Source: Armatimonadota bacterium (GTDB taxonomy: Bacteria; Cloacimonadota; Cloacimonadia; Cloacimonadales; TCS61). Taken from it: 9,841 bases of DNA. This document shows positions 1-6,422 of the stretch, piece by piece. The position numbers and the translations under genes were made by a program. The first letter of the stretch is position 1; the number at the start of each line of letters is the position of its first letter. Under the pieces are notes generated by a model. It had not been told where the DNA came from, did no database searches, and worked only from the letters and a program-made list of their open reading frames with translations. The stretch spans positions 1 to 9,841 of the forward strand of contig JAUWNO010000051.1 of assembly GCA_030612605.1 (NCBI GenBank), given 5' to 3'.

Positions 1-281
1 TCAAAATCATCAGCAGTAAAATATACAGTATGAGGATCCATATCCTCGAGCATTCCTTTGATGGATGACTCGATTAATTCATCAATATCTACATCATCTA
101 CATAATTTACCCGGAGTTTGTTGAACACTTCAACAAATAACTCGATTTTCTTATAAATATTAGTTTGATTGGGAGTTGTTTCTGCATCGATTTTATCGGA
201 ATTTAAAAATAATAAACCAATGATAATCCAACTGATTACTCCGAATGATACTAATATTCTGCCTGTTTTGTTTAATTTCAT
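1..281 (-). CDS. S41 family C-terminal processing peptidase, N-terminal fragment (runs off the window)
   Basis: Only the first 93 codons and two bases of the next are present; the gene continues past base 1. The protein opens with a short basic stretch and a hydrophobic segment (about residues 8-26), a signal peptide or N-terminal anchor that would place it in the periplasm. Next come a helical stretch containing FNKLRVNYVDDVDIDELIE and then SIKGMLEDMDPHTVYFTADDF. The pattern 'Y-V-D-x-V-D...L-I-x-x-x-I-x-G-M-L-x-x-x-D-P-H-T-x-Y' is characteristic of the N-terminal domain of CtpA/Prc-type S41 serine proteases. The PDZ domain and the Ser/Lys catalytic core lie outside the window. The ATG has a good AGGAGA ribosome binding site 9 nt upstream. 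It sits 67 nt after the 700-aa sorting-domain protein on the same strand, so co-transcription is possible. In the family, such proteases process exported or envelope proteins; a link to the two exported proteins is inference. Confidence 0.85.
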   Translation of the reverse strand, partial: MKLNKTGRILVSFGVISWIIIGLLFLNSDKIDAETTPNQTNIYKKIELFVEVFNKLRVNYVDDVDIDELIESSIKGMLEDMDPHTVYFTADDF

Positions 282-290
282 TTTATACTT

Positions 291-296
291 TCTCCT
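291..296 (-). promoter_or_regulatory. Ribosome binding site of the S41 peptidase gene
   Basis: AGGAGA on the minus strand lies 9 nt before the ATG at 281. It supports that start for the truncated S41 peptidase. Confidence 0.7.
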
Positions 297-326
297 ATGA
301 TTTTATATTTTAGCACCTTTTCCTGA

Positions 327-374
327 ATGAGACAAAAAAATTAAAAGGTTATTTGAGTAGCAACATTTTTTTCA
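327..374 (-). repeat. Sorting-domain 3' module, copy 1 (shared with 2517-2564)
   Basis: These 48 nt cover the last codons of the 700-aa gene, its TAA stop and about 22 nt beyond it. They match 2517-2564, at the end of the 1027-aa gene, at 44 of 48 positions by eye with no gap. The similarity continues past the stop codon, so it is not explained by protein conservation alone. It suggests that the 3' end moved or was homogenised as DNA. Confidence 0.7.
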
Positions 375-2451
375 TTGATGATGATTTGCCAGCAGAAATC
401 TTGTATAAGTAAATTCCTGATGCAACTGATTTATTGTTGTTATCAGTTCCGTTCCACATTATGGAGTAGCCGACTCCGTCGGCATAATACGGCGAGGGAC
501 TCGCCAACTCCAAATCCAAAGTTTTTATTTTCTGCCCCTTCAAATTGTAGATTTCAATTCGTGGTAATTCGTGTAAATTCGTGGTTTCAAAATAAATCGT
601 AGTTTCCGGATTAAATGGGTTAGGATAGTTTCTCAATTGAAAATTGTATATTGAATATTGAACATTTTCAACATCCACTGTTTCTGTCATTGGAATTAGT
701 ACCTGAGTGAACTGCCCATCAAATACTTCTATTTGATATTCAATTACATCTTCATAAAACACTCGCTCTGCATAAACATCATAAATTCCTGCAGGTAGTT
801 TGTATTCAAAATTACCGATGCTGTCTGAGAAAGTGAACTCACCTGGTTCGTTATTTATTTTTAACAGCACATAATCTACAGGTTCTCCTGTTATTGGATT
901 AAAGGTGTAACCCTCAATACCACCAAAAGAAGTTGCTCCATACTCATAAGGTCCGATATCGATTATTGTACTTCCGTTACCGTCTCCATCCCAGACTCTG
1001 TGATTGTAGTCCATATCAAATGGATAGTAATAACCAGTTGTATCGAATCCGGCATCTATTGCCAGACTGCCTTCGATAAGATGGAAATCTCCATTCTGGA
1101 TATCTTCAAAAAGTGTTTGTGCCTGCAAAGAATCCACCCAGATATTACCGCCACCATCAATGCATTCAGGTGGTAGTTCGAAATCCAATATACAGTTGCG
1201 GAAAATAGGGTTGCCTGATACTCCGTTATTCGAAATCTCCTCATTTGCAATAAATATGCAATTATTAAAAAAACTCGAGAAAGCTCCATCAAATGCATAT
1301 TGATTTTGTATTGATAAATTATTATTGCACATCTCATTTCTATAGGTTACAATGATTCCATCTTCGCCAGCAAATCCAATATTGTTATATACCTCAAGAT
1401 AACCGGATGTTCGAACATTACCATCATTTATTATATTATTAAACACTTTTCCGGAACATTGTAGTCCTGCATCTAAATCACACCCTTCAAAATAATTATC
1501 GCTTATTTCTACATAAGCATAATTTATATTAATACCATCATATCCGTCGAAAAAATTGTTCTTTCTGATATAAAGTGAATCGTTTGGATAACCACCTCTT
1601 AACCCTTCTGTACAATTAGTAAAATTGTTATTATAAATATATGATGCCGTTTCCGAGTCCATTGCTGCACGAAAACCACCAACAGAAAACTGATTATCAA
1701 TTACATAAGCAGGAGCATCGAATATATCCAAATTAAAATATGAATTATTTGAATTAATAAATTCATTGCCTGCTATGAGTACTATATCTGATTCATTTAT
1801 TTCACCTGCACCAATTTCTATACTTCCATTCACATGATAACCTGGATAAGTAGGTGAAATATTATCTATATTAAGAAAAGTGCTATTTTGAATAATAACT
1901 TTTTGCGGATACCGTCGAATATAAACACCAGTAAAATTATCTACAAAATCACAATGCTCGATTATTGCTTCATCATTATACATACTAACAGCACCACTTG
2001 GAATTATACCGAGAACAATAAGTAAATAAGCCGAATATTCAAAATGGCAGTATTTAAAACTGCATAAATCAGCATCTTCACGAAGATAAATAATTCCCCA
2101 ATGATAATAAAGTGTATCTTGAATTCTTGTGAAAGTAATAGGTTCTTCTTCTGTTCCATTAGCAATTAATCTACCATCAACCTGTATCATTTTGGCAATA
2201 TTAGCACCATTGTAATATACAAAATTATCCATATCCTGATAACTTGTTAAGCGAGCCGAATTAAATTTTACAATAGTTCCAGGAAGAATGGTAAGTGTTA
2301 TATCATCATCTACATAAACATCATCGACTACGAGATAGGGATTGTTATCAGGAGACCAGATTGTATCTTCAATAAGATGACCTTCGACTTCTATTGAGGA
2401 AAGATTAAAAGCAAAAAGACTAAAGATTAAAAAGAAAAGAATTATTTTCAT
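349..2451 (-). CDS. Exported right-handed beta-helix protein with regulatory-like domain and T9SS-type C-terminal sorting domain (700 aa)
   Basis: Residues 1-20 form a signal peptide (MKIILFFLIFSLFAFNLSS). Residues about 45-440 contain many short degenerate repeats of the kind 'x-I-x-x-N-x-F-x-x-x' (IQNSTF, IAGNEF, IYNNNF, IRKNNF, ISDNYF), the signature of a right-handed parallel beta-helix (NosD / pectate-lyase-like fold). No catalytic motif of a polysaccharide lyase can be recognised. Residues 455-505 (FHLIEGSLAIDAGFD ... RVWDGDGNG ... DIGPYEYGA) match the closing segment common in such surface proteins. Residues 511-590 (GIEGYTFNPITGEPV ... PAGIYDVYAE) look like a carboxypeptidase regulatory-like beta-sandwich. 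Residues 603-700 form the sorting domain: NYPNPFNPETTI, YNLKGQK, MWNGTD, SVASGIYLYK and a KKMLLLK end. The start has GAGGTGG 6 nt upstream. The gene follows the amidotransferase gene by 87 nt. The sorting domain carries two in-frame repeat insertions (nt 469-505 and 556-583). Its ligand or substrate is unknown; a cell-surface adhesive or carbohydrate-related role is only a guess. Confidence 0.85.
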   Translation of the reverse strand: MKIILFFLIFSLFAFNLSSIEVEGHLIEDTIWSPDNNPYLVVDDVYVDDDITLTILPGTIVKFNSARLTSYQDMDNFVYYNGANIAKMIQVDGRLIANGTEEEPITFTRIQDTLYYHWGIIYLREDADLCSFKYCHFEYSAYLLIVLGIIPSGAVSMYNDEAIIEHCDFVDNFTGVYIRRYPQKVIIQNSTFLNIDNISPTYPGYHVNGSIEIGAGEINESDIVLIAGNEFINSNNSYFNLDIFDAPAYVIDNQFSVGGFRAAMDSETASYIYNNNFTNCTEGLRGGYPNDSLYIRKNNFFDGYDGININYAYVEISDNYFEGCDLDAGLQCSGKVFNNIINDGNVRTSGYLEVYNNIGFAGEDGIIVTYRNEMCNNNLSIQNQYAFDGAFSSFFNNCIFIANEEISNNGVSGNPIFRNCILDFELPPECIDGGGNIWVDSLQAQTLFEDIQNGDFHLIEGSLAIDAGFDTTGYYYPFDMDYNHRVWDGDGNGSTIIDIGPYEYGATSFGGIEGYTFNPITGEPVDYVLLKINNEPGEFTFSDSIGNFEYKLPAGIYDVYAERVFYEDVIEYQIEVFDGQFTQVLIPMTETVDVENVQYSIYNFQLRNYPNPFNPETTIYFETTNLHELPRIEIYNLKGQKIKTLDLELASPSPYYADGVGYSIMWNGTDNNNKSVASGIYLYKISAGKSSSMKKMLLLK
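469..505 (-). repeat. Two tandem in-frame palindromes inside the sorting-domain coding region
   Basis: Two perfect 6-bp inverted repeats lie 7 nt apart, each with a 3-nt centre: GCCGAC-TCC-GTCGGC at 469-483 and GGCGAG-GGA-CTCGCC at 491-505 (plus-strand reading). They are much richer in GC than the surrounding gene. They encode residues 649-661 (LASPSPYYADGVG) of the 700-aa protein, at a loop between the KTL strand and the WNG strand. The paralogous sorting domain of the 1027-aa protein is about 7 residues shorter at this loop and has no palindrome. The reading frame is intact. They resemble a small palindromic element tolerated within a coding sequence. Confidence 0.65.
556..583 (-). repeat. 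Tandem repeat with exact 10-bp period (AATTCGTG x3) inside a coding region
   Basis: On the plus strand AATTCGTG occurs at 556-563, 566-573 and 576-583, that is three copies at an exact 10-bp period; on the coding strand this reads CACGAATT. It encodes most of the TTNLHELPRIEI stretch (residues 623-634) of the 700-aa protein. A 10-bp period shifts the codon frame in each copy, so the repetition is at DNA level rather than a peptide repeat. It lies where the paralogous sorting domain has an unrelated loop. Confidence 0.7.
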
Positions 2452-2457
2452 ATATTA

Positions 2458-2464
2458 CCACCTC
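2458..2464 (-). promoter_or_regulatory. Ribosome binding site of the 700-aa exported protein
   Basis: GAGGTGG on the minus strand lies 6 nt before the ATG at 2451. It sits at the edge of the hairpin repeat at 2465-2510 and may have been supplied by it. Confidence 0.6.
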
Positions 2465-2510
2465 ACCTGAACTCACCCCCAACCCCTCTCTTCAAAACAA
2501 GAGAGGGGCT
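2465..2510 (-). repeat. Intergenic GC-rich hairpin repeat between the two sorting-domain genes
   Basis: CCCCTCTCTT (2483-2492) and AAGAGAGGGG (2499-2508) form a perfect 10-bp stem with a 6-nt loop. On the minus strand the stem is followed by a G-rich TTGGGGGTGAG tail. It stands out from the AT-rich surroundings. The arm-plus-tail layout resembles dispersed repeats that are common in bacterial genomes (recollection, not a search). There is no U-run after the stem on either strand, so it is not a standard intrinsic terminator. In the mRNA it could attenuate transcription or stabilise the upstream transcript. Confidence 0.6.
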
Positions 2511-2516
2511 AAAAGG

Positions 2517-2564
2517 ATGAGACAAAGAAAGCAAAAGGTTATTTGAGAAGCAACATTTTTTTCA
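2517..2564 (-). repeat. Sorting-domain 3' module, copy 2 (shared with 327-374)
   Basis: This is the partner of the segment at 327-374: 44 of 48 bases match by eye. It covers the KKMLLLK end, the stop codon and about 22 nt of untranslated sequence after the 1027-aa gene. Confidence 0.7.
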
Positions 2565-5500
2565 CCTGAGTTTCTTTACCGGATGACAATTTATAGAAAT
2601 ACAAACCTGATGCAACTTTTTTGTCATTGCTGTCTTTACCGTTCCAAATGATAGAATGAGCACCTTTTGAATAATGATCGCTGATAAGAGTTTTAACTTT
2701 TTGCCCCTTGATGTTATAAACAGAGATTTTGACATCTGTATCATTTGCGAGACTAAAAGATATTGTGGTGGTAGGGTTAAACGGGTTGGGATAATTACCA
2801 TGTAAGGTAATTAAACTTGTTGGAATAACTTGTTCTTGGTTTTCCGGTTGAGTAAAGAACAATAATTCATTTTCAAGTTCTTGAACAATTTTCTGATATT
2901 CGTCAAAAGAACGGGGTTTGACGGAACAAACAGCCGGAATATCCCTTGAACCTGCTTCTTCGAGCTGCAAGTAACTATATCCTTGATCTATCATTGCATA
3001 AATTAATTCTTCATTAGAAGGTGGATTATTGATGATTGGTTCGAGTCTACTAATAACAGTTACATAATCCCCTTCTTTCATATAAGATTTTGTTTTCACA
3101 TCTTCTTTTGCTTTGTATAAAGAAGTTTCTTCACTTACCTGAATATCGTCTATGTAAGAACGAAGAACAGCATAATCTTTATCGGTATAGTTTTCAATCA
3201 ATAACAATCCTCTTATGGAAGTGGAAGCTTCGTAAGTATCAGGATAATCTGATATGATTTGCTGGAAGATCAGATCGGCATTTTCATAATTTCCATTTTC
3301 CATTTCATCGAGAGCAGAATAGAGCATTTCTTTTTCAGGGGGTATTTCACCATCATCAAATTCATATGCAATGAAATACGGATAGAAGCGTGTTGTATCT
3401 GCATGTGGAATCGTATTACCGGTTACATCTATTGAATAATCTATTCTATCCCACCTATATGCCATTAGAATATACTGGTCATAATAATAAGAAGGATCAA
3501 CTGTATCATCTTCGATAGTGTTTCCTTCATCTGCCCAGTCGTAAGAGTTCTGTACACTTACATATTCTGCATATACATTATTTTGAATTGTAGTTCCTTG
3601 CAAATCATTAAATGTTCCAATTGCAGCATATATACCATGCTTCTCATTATAGCGTATAGTATCATTTTCAACATTGACATCCTGCCCATATGTTCTCATA
3701 CCGCATCCTGTGTTGCCTTCTATTAAAGTATTTGTTACTTCTGATCCGGCACTGGTAGTATAACTCAAAGCCATTCCGTCACAATAGGAACTAAGCAATT
3801 CTCCGGTAACTTCATCATAACCATTATCTTCAATTGAAGTCCAATCAATATAAACAGGAGAATCATAAACTACAATTGGAGTTGCATGGTTATTTCGGAT
3901 ATTACATCGAGTTGTACTATTTTCTCCAATGATTGACAATGTGTGTTCATCTCGTGCAATAATTTGTCCTGCATCGTGAAAATCTGTTTGATACAGTTTT
4001 AAGTTAGCTGTATTTCTTGCACTTAAACCTGTATTTTCTATCGAGAGTTTACGAATTCCGGAGATGTCACAGTTCACAAACCAAAAATCATCCAAATCAT
4101 CCGGATTCCTGATAAAAATTCCATCCCATCTTTCTCCGGAACTGGAGGAGATTATTACTTCAGGATCCTCAGGTTGTAATTCATCTGGATTATCTGTTGT
4201 TATTATCCCACCATTTTGAGCGATGATGCGGTCGCCTGGGACAACCTCTTCACCACCTGCAGGTTGTCCTGGAGGAGTGGCTCCATAAGTTGTTGGTGTT
4301 GCGCCTGTGATAGTGCTGCCCCAGTCGAGGAAGAGTTCGCCACCATCAATATTTATTGTAGAGGCGTGGTTCAAATTAAGACTGGCATTGTTGTTTATTG
4401 TTAGTTTAGCGTTTATATCTATATTAACATGTCCAGCCATAGCTACTTGCACATTGGAAGCTATTTCAATATTAGAAGATATAACAACATCATCTGTAAA
4501 CCACACACCTGGAGTTGGAAAAATTGGGGGATAGTAATAGTTAATATCTGATGTAACATCACCTTTTAAAAACACTATGTCCGGAAAACCAGTCCACGGT
4601 TTAAGAAAGTTATAGATTCTTGAAGGATTAAAGGGGAAAGAAGTATTATCATTTTCAGGTTGTCCATAGGGAGTGAAGACTGCTAGCTCATATTGCTGGA
4701 TTTCTATATCATAATTATTATGATTTAATGTTGTTAAACCTACAAAAGAACCAGAATCAAAGAAACCAAGACAATGATTTGTGTCTATAAGTTCTGTATT
4801 TCTAAAAGCGAAAATAGATTCACCATCTGAGAGTATGAAATTTGCTTCATATGAATCATTATAGAGAGATGTTCTTACGTCGTAAGTATATCCTGCTTGA
4901 TAAATGAAATCATGTTCATTCAACGCATTATATAATCCTTCAACAACATCATCATATTCAAGTATATATGTCATTATGTAATGGAAATATAATTCACTAT
5001 CAATATTGCCATCACTATTGAAAGGATGCAATGTAAGCCAAGGTGTTCCATTAATTTGCAGATTATTCAAGTAAACATAAATGTGACTCTTAAAATAGGG
5101 GTCTATAGTGCCATTATGCATAAAAACATAATGATTTCCATCTTGTTCGAAAAAGAATGGATGACTGCCCGAACCAGTGTTTCCATCTGTGTTCCTTGCG
5201 TGACCATAAACAATAGAAGCTTCTGTATCATCGTCCATAATCCAATCTTCAGCATTATTAAGTGGTTCATTATAAGGATGTGACTGATTATAAGTATCAC
5301 CATGATAATAATAACTATCAAAGCCTGTTAGATACCAAGATTGCGTGTTTGAATTAAAATAACCGTCTTCAGGGAAATAAACTAATCCGTATCCATCTGG
5401 ATTTGGTTTTGAACCAATATCTGTAGATCGGGATCTTAGAAAATTGAAATAGTCATAAGGATCGTTATAAGAACCCGAATTGGAATTTCCCCACGAAATG

Positions 5501-5622
5501 TAGTGGCCTTTATGAGAAATCATAGCGAACATATCGCAATTTGCATACAACATTACAGAAAAAATACTCATAATAATAATTATTGTTATGATTAAAATTG
5601 ACTTTATGTTTTTAGGAAACAT
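2539..5622 (-). CDS. Exported class II glutamine amidotransferase-like Ntn hydrolase fused to beta-helix, TPR-like and T9SS sorting domains (1027 aa)
   Basis: Residues 1-28 are a signal peptide (basic start, then a long I/L-rich core ending MLYAN). Immediately after comes CDMFAMISHKG, which matches the start of class II glutamine amidotransferases (YafJ/GATase_4-like), whose first residue is the catalytic Cys; here it would be Cys29. The other family motifs follow in order: DGYGLVYF (76-83), GHARNTDG with the substrate-binding Arg143, SHPF (153-156), HNGTI with the oxyanion-hole Asn170-Gly171, and DSE (208-210). The domain ends near residue 320 (AVFTPYG). Residues about 375-700 are rich in beta-helix-like turns. 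Residues about 764-890 are helical and TPR-like (ALDEMENGNYENADLIFQQIISDYPDTYEA). Residues 943-1027 form the sorting domain, ending KKMLLLK. No acceptor (synthase) domain is present, so it may act as an amidohydrolase rather than an ammonia donor; the substrate is unknown. The start has AGGAGG 6 nt upstream. The next gene on the strand is a second sorting-domain protein. I am confident in the fold assignment but not in the activity. Confidence 0.82.
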   Translation of the reverse strand: MFPKNIKSILIITIIIIMSIFSVMLYANCDMFAMISHKGHYISWGNSNSGSYNDPYDYFNFLRSRSTDIGSKPNPDGYGLVYFPEDGYFNSNTQSWYLTGFDSYYYHGDTYNQSHPYNEPLNNAEDWIMDDDTEASIVYGHARNTDGNTGSGSHPFFFEQDGNHYVFMHNGTIDPYFKSHIYVYLNNLQINGTPWLTLHPFNSDGNIDSELYFHYIMTYILEYDDVVEGLYNALNEHDFIYQAGYTYDVRTSLYNDSYEANFILSDGESIFAFRNTELIDTNHCLGFFDSGSFVGLTTLNHNNYDIEIQQYELAVFTPYGQPENDNTSFPFNPSRIYNFLKPWTGFPDIVFLKGDVTSDINYYYPPIFPTPGVWFTDDVVISSNIEIASNVQVAMAGHVNIDINAKLTINNNASLNLNHASTINIDGGELFLDWGSTITGATPTTYGATPPGQPAGGEEVVPGDRIIAQNGGIITTDNPDELQPEDPEVIISSSSGERWDGIFIRNPDDLDDFWFVNCDISGIRKLSIENTGLSARNTANLKLYQTDFHDAGQIIARDEHTLSIIGENSTTRCNIRNNHATPIVVYDSPVYIDWTSIEDNGYDEVTGELLSSYCDGMALSYTTSAGSEVTNTLIEGNTGCGMRTYGQDVNVENDTIRYNEKHGIYAAIGTFNDLQGTTIQNNVYAEYVSVQNSYDWADEGNTIEDDTVDPSYYYDQYILMAYRWDRIDYSIDVTGNTIPHADTTRFYPYFIAYEFDDGEIPPEKEMLYSALDEMENGNYENADLIFQQIISDYPDTYEASTSIRGLLLIENYTDKDYAVLRSYIDDIQVSEETSLYKAKEDVKTKSYMKEGDYVTVISRLEPIINNPPSNEELIYAMIDQGYSYLQLEEAGSRDIPAVCSVKPRSFDEYQKIVQELENELLFFTQPENQEQVIPTSLITLHGNYPNPFNPTTTISFSLANDTDVKISVYNIKGQKVKTLISDHYSKGAHSIIWNGKDSNDKKVASGLYFYKLSSGKETQVKKMLLLK

Positions 5623-5628
5623 GATAAA

Positions 5629-5634
5629 CCTCCT
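5629..5634 (-). promoter_or_regulatory. Strong ribosome binding site of the 1027-aa amidotransferase gene
   Basis: AGGAGG on the minus strand lies 6 nt before the ATG at 5622 and is preceded by an A-rich tract. It fixes the start at the full-length signal peptide. Confidence 0.8.
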
Positions 5635-5670
5635 TTTTTGTTTTTTTTTAGAAAAAATTTTCTAAAAATT

Positions 5671-5689
5671 ATTGAGTATTCGACTCAAT
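5671..5689 (-). terminator. Weak possible terminator or leader hairpin between tmk and the exported-protein genes
   Basis: ATTGAGT (5671-5677) and ACTCAAT (5683-5689) form a 7-bp stem with a 5-nt loop. On the minus strand it is followed by AATTTTTAG. The stem is AT-rich and the U-run short, so termination would be weak. Its position, about 100 nt after the tmk stop and about 50 nt before the next start codon, fits either an operon end or a leader structure. The remaining intergenic sequence (5623-5789) is AT-rich with palindromes such as AAATGCATTT at 5696-5705; I see no convincing promoter in it. Confidence 0.25.
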
Positions 5690-5754
5690 TATGCGAAATG
5701 CATTTTATAAAATCATAAGCATCACCTACATCAGCTCTCCGAAACTTATCTTAG

Positions 5755-5774
5755 ATTCCCGATTTCTCGAGAAT
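5755..5774 (-). repeat. Palindromic repeat just downstream of tmk, GAAA-loop hairpin in the transcript
   Basis: On the minus strand ATTCTCGA, GAAA and TCGGGAAT give an 8-bp stem (one G-U pair) closed by a GAAA tetraloop, starting 15 nt after the tmk stop codon. The ATTCCC-N8-GAGAAT layout on the plus strand resembles the widespread ATTCCC...GGGAAT class of short dispersed repeats, of which dRS3 of Neisseria is the best-known example. Homology to that element is not claimed. No U-run follows it, so it is probably a dispersed repeat or 3'-end stabilising hairpin rather than a terminator. Confidence 0.5.
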
Positions 5775-5789
5775 GACATTTTAAAAAGT

Positions 5790-6422
5790 TCAGGAAAGTT
5801 CTACATGTTGAAAATCAATAAATTTTCCAACAATAAATTTATGAATTTCCTCAATGCTTTTATATCCATCTACAACAATATAACGTTCTTTTTCTATTTC
5901 CGCAATTTCCAAAAAACCTTTCCTGACTTTTTCATGAAATTCCAGAGATTCACGTTCTAACCTATCAGCATCAGTTTGGGAAATTCTTGATAATCCGATT
6001 TCTGCCTGCATATCGATGAGATAAGTCAAATCCGGAACCAAGCCAAAAGTAGCATATTTGGTTATTGTGTCAATGATGTTTCTATCGATTTTTCGAGCAG
6101 CTCCCTGATACGCAATCGTGGAATCATAATACCTGTCCGAAATTACAAAGGTTCCTTTCTCAAGTGCTGGAATTATCCATTCTCCTGTATGCTGGCTGCG
6201 GCTTGCCATATATAAAAGCATTTCTGTTTCCGGCAGCATCTCATGATTATTTGTGTCCAAGAGAATATCCCGTATATCTTCAGATATTTTGGGTCCACCA
6301 GGCTCTCTGGTTAATAAAACTTTTTTTCCAAGATTCTCAAGATATTCCTTCAACATTTCAGCTTGGGTGGATTTGCCGCAACCTTCAATTCCCTCAAATG
6401 TAATGAATAAACTTTTTTTCAT
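5790..6422 (-). CDS. tmk: Thymidylate kinase (dTMP kinase)
   Basis: This cytoplasmic enzyme phosphorylates dTMP to dTDP with ATP and is essential for dTTP supply. The length of 210 aa is normal for the family. Visible motifs are the Walker A loop GIEGCGKST (11-19), TREPGG (38-43), the substrate-binding stretch YMASRSQH (71-78), the DR(Y/F/H) motif in SDRYYDST (95-102), AYQGA (104-108), and a LID region rich in Arg (SRISQTDADRLE, 145-156). The lack of a basic residue in the P-loop combined with Arg in the LID is the bacterial (E. coli-like) arrangement. The ATG at 6422 overlaps the stop of the upstream 64-codon frame as ATGA, and has only a weak purine stretch (AGAG) before it, so translation may be coupled. 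It is the last gene of the cluster that begins with cdsA and rfbB. The final residues HVELS run up to a short AAAGTTC direct repeat at the gene end and look like a non-conserved tail. Confidence 0.95.
   Translation of the reverse strand: MKKSLFITFEGIEGCGKSTQAEMLKEYLENLGKKVLLTREPGGPKISEDIRDILLDTNNHEMLPETEMLLYMASRSQHTGEWIIPALEKGTFVISDRYYDSTIAYQGAARKIDRNIIDTITKYATFGLVPDLTYLIDMQAEIGLSRISQTDADRLERESLEFHEKVRKGFLEIAEIEKERYIVVDGYKSIEEIHKFIVGKFIDFQHVELS

Noticed and set aside
556..583. CRISPR array or phage attachment site
   Set aside because: The units are only 8 bp with 2-bp gaps, have no spacers, and lie inside an intact coding frame; no integrase or cas gene is present.
349..2451. Polysaccharide lyase activity for the 700-aa beta-helix protein
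   Set aside because: The fold is suggested by the repeats, but no catalytic motif of a lyase or hydrolase family can be pointed to, so only the fold is called.
2483..2508. Hairpin as an intrinsic terminator between the two exported-protein genes
   Set aside because: The stem is strong, but no U-run follows on either strand; the G-rich tail on the minus strand fits a dispersed repeat better.
5536..5546. Cys29 of the 1027-aa protein as a lipoprotein lipobox Cys
   Set aside because: The residues before it are Tyr-Ala-Asn, and the -1 position lacks the Gly, Ala or Ser expected; Cys29 aligns instead with the class II amidotransferase nucleophile.
5691..5960. Plus-strand open frame of 89 codons over the tmk 3' end
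   Set aside because: It is mostly antisense to tmk, is rich in Phe/Ile/Asn as expected from reversed AT-rich codons, and has no ribosome binding site or family similarity.
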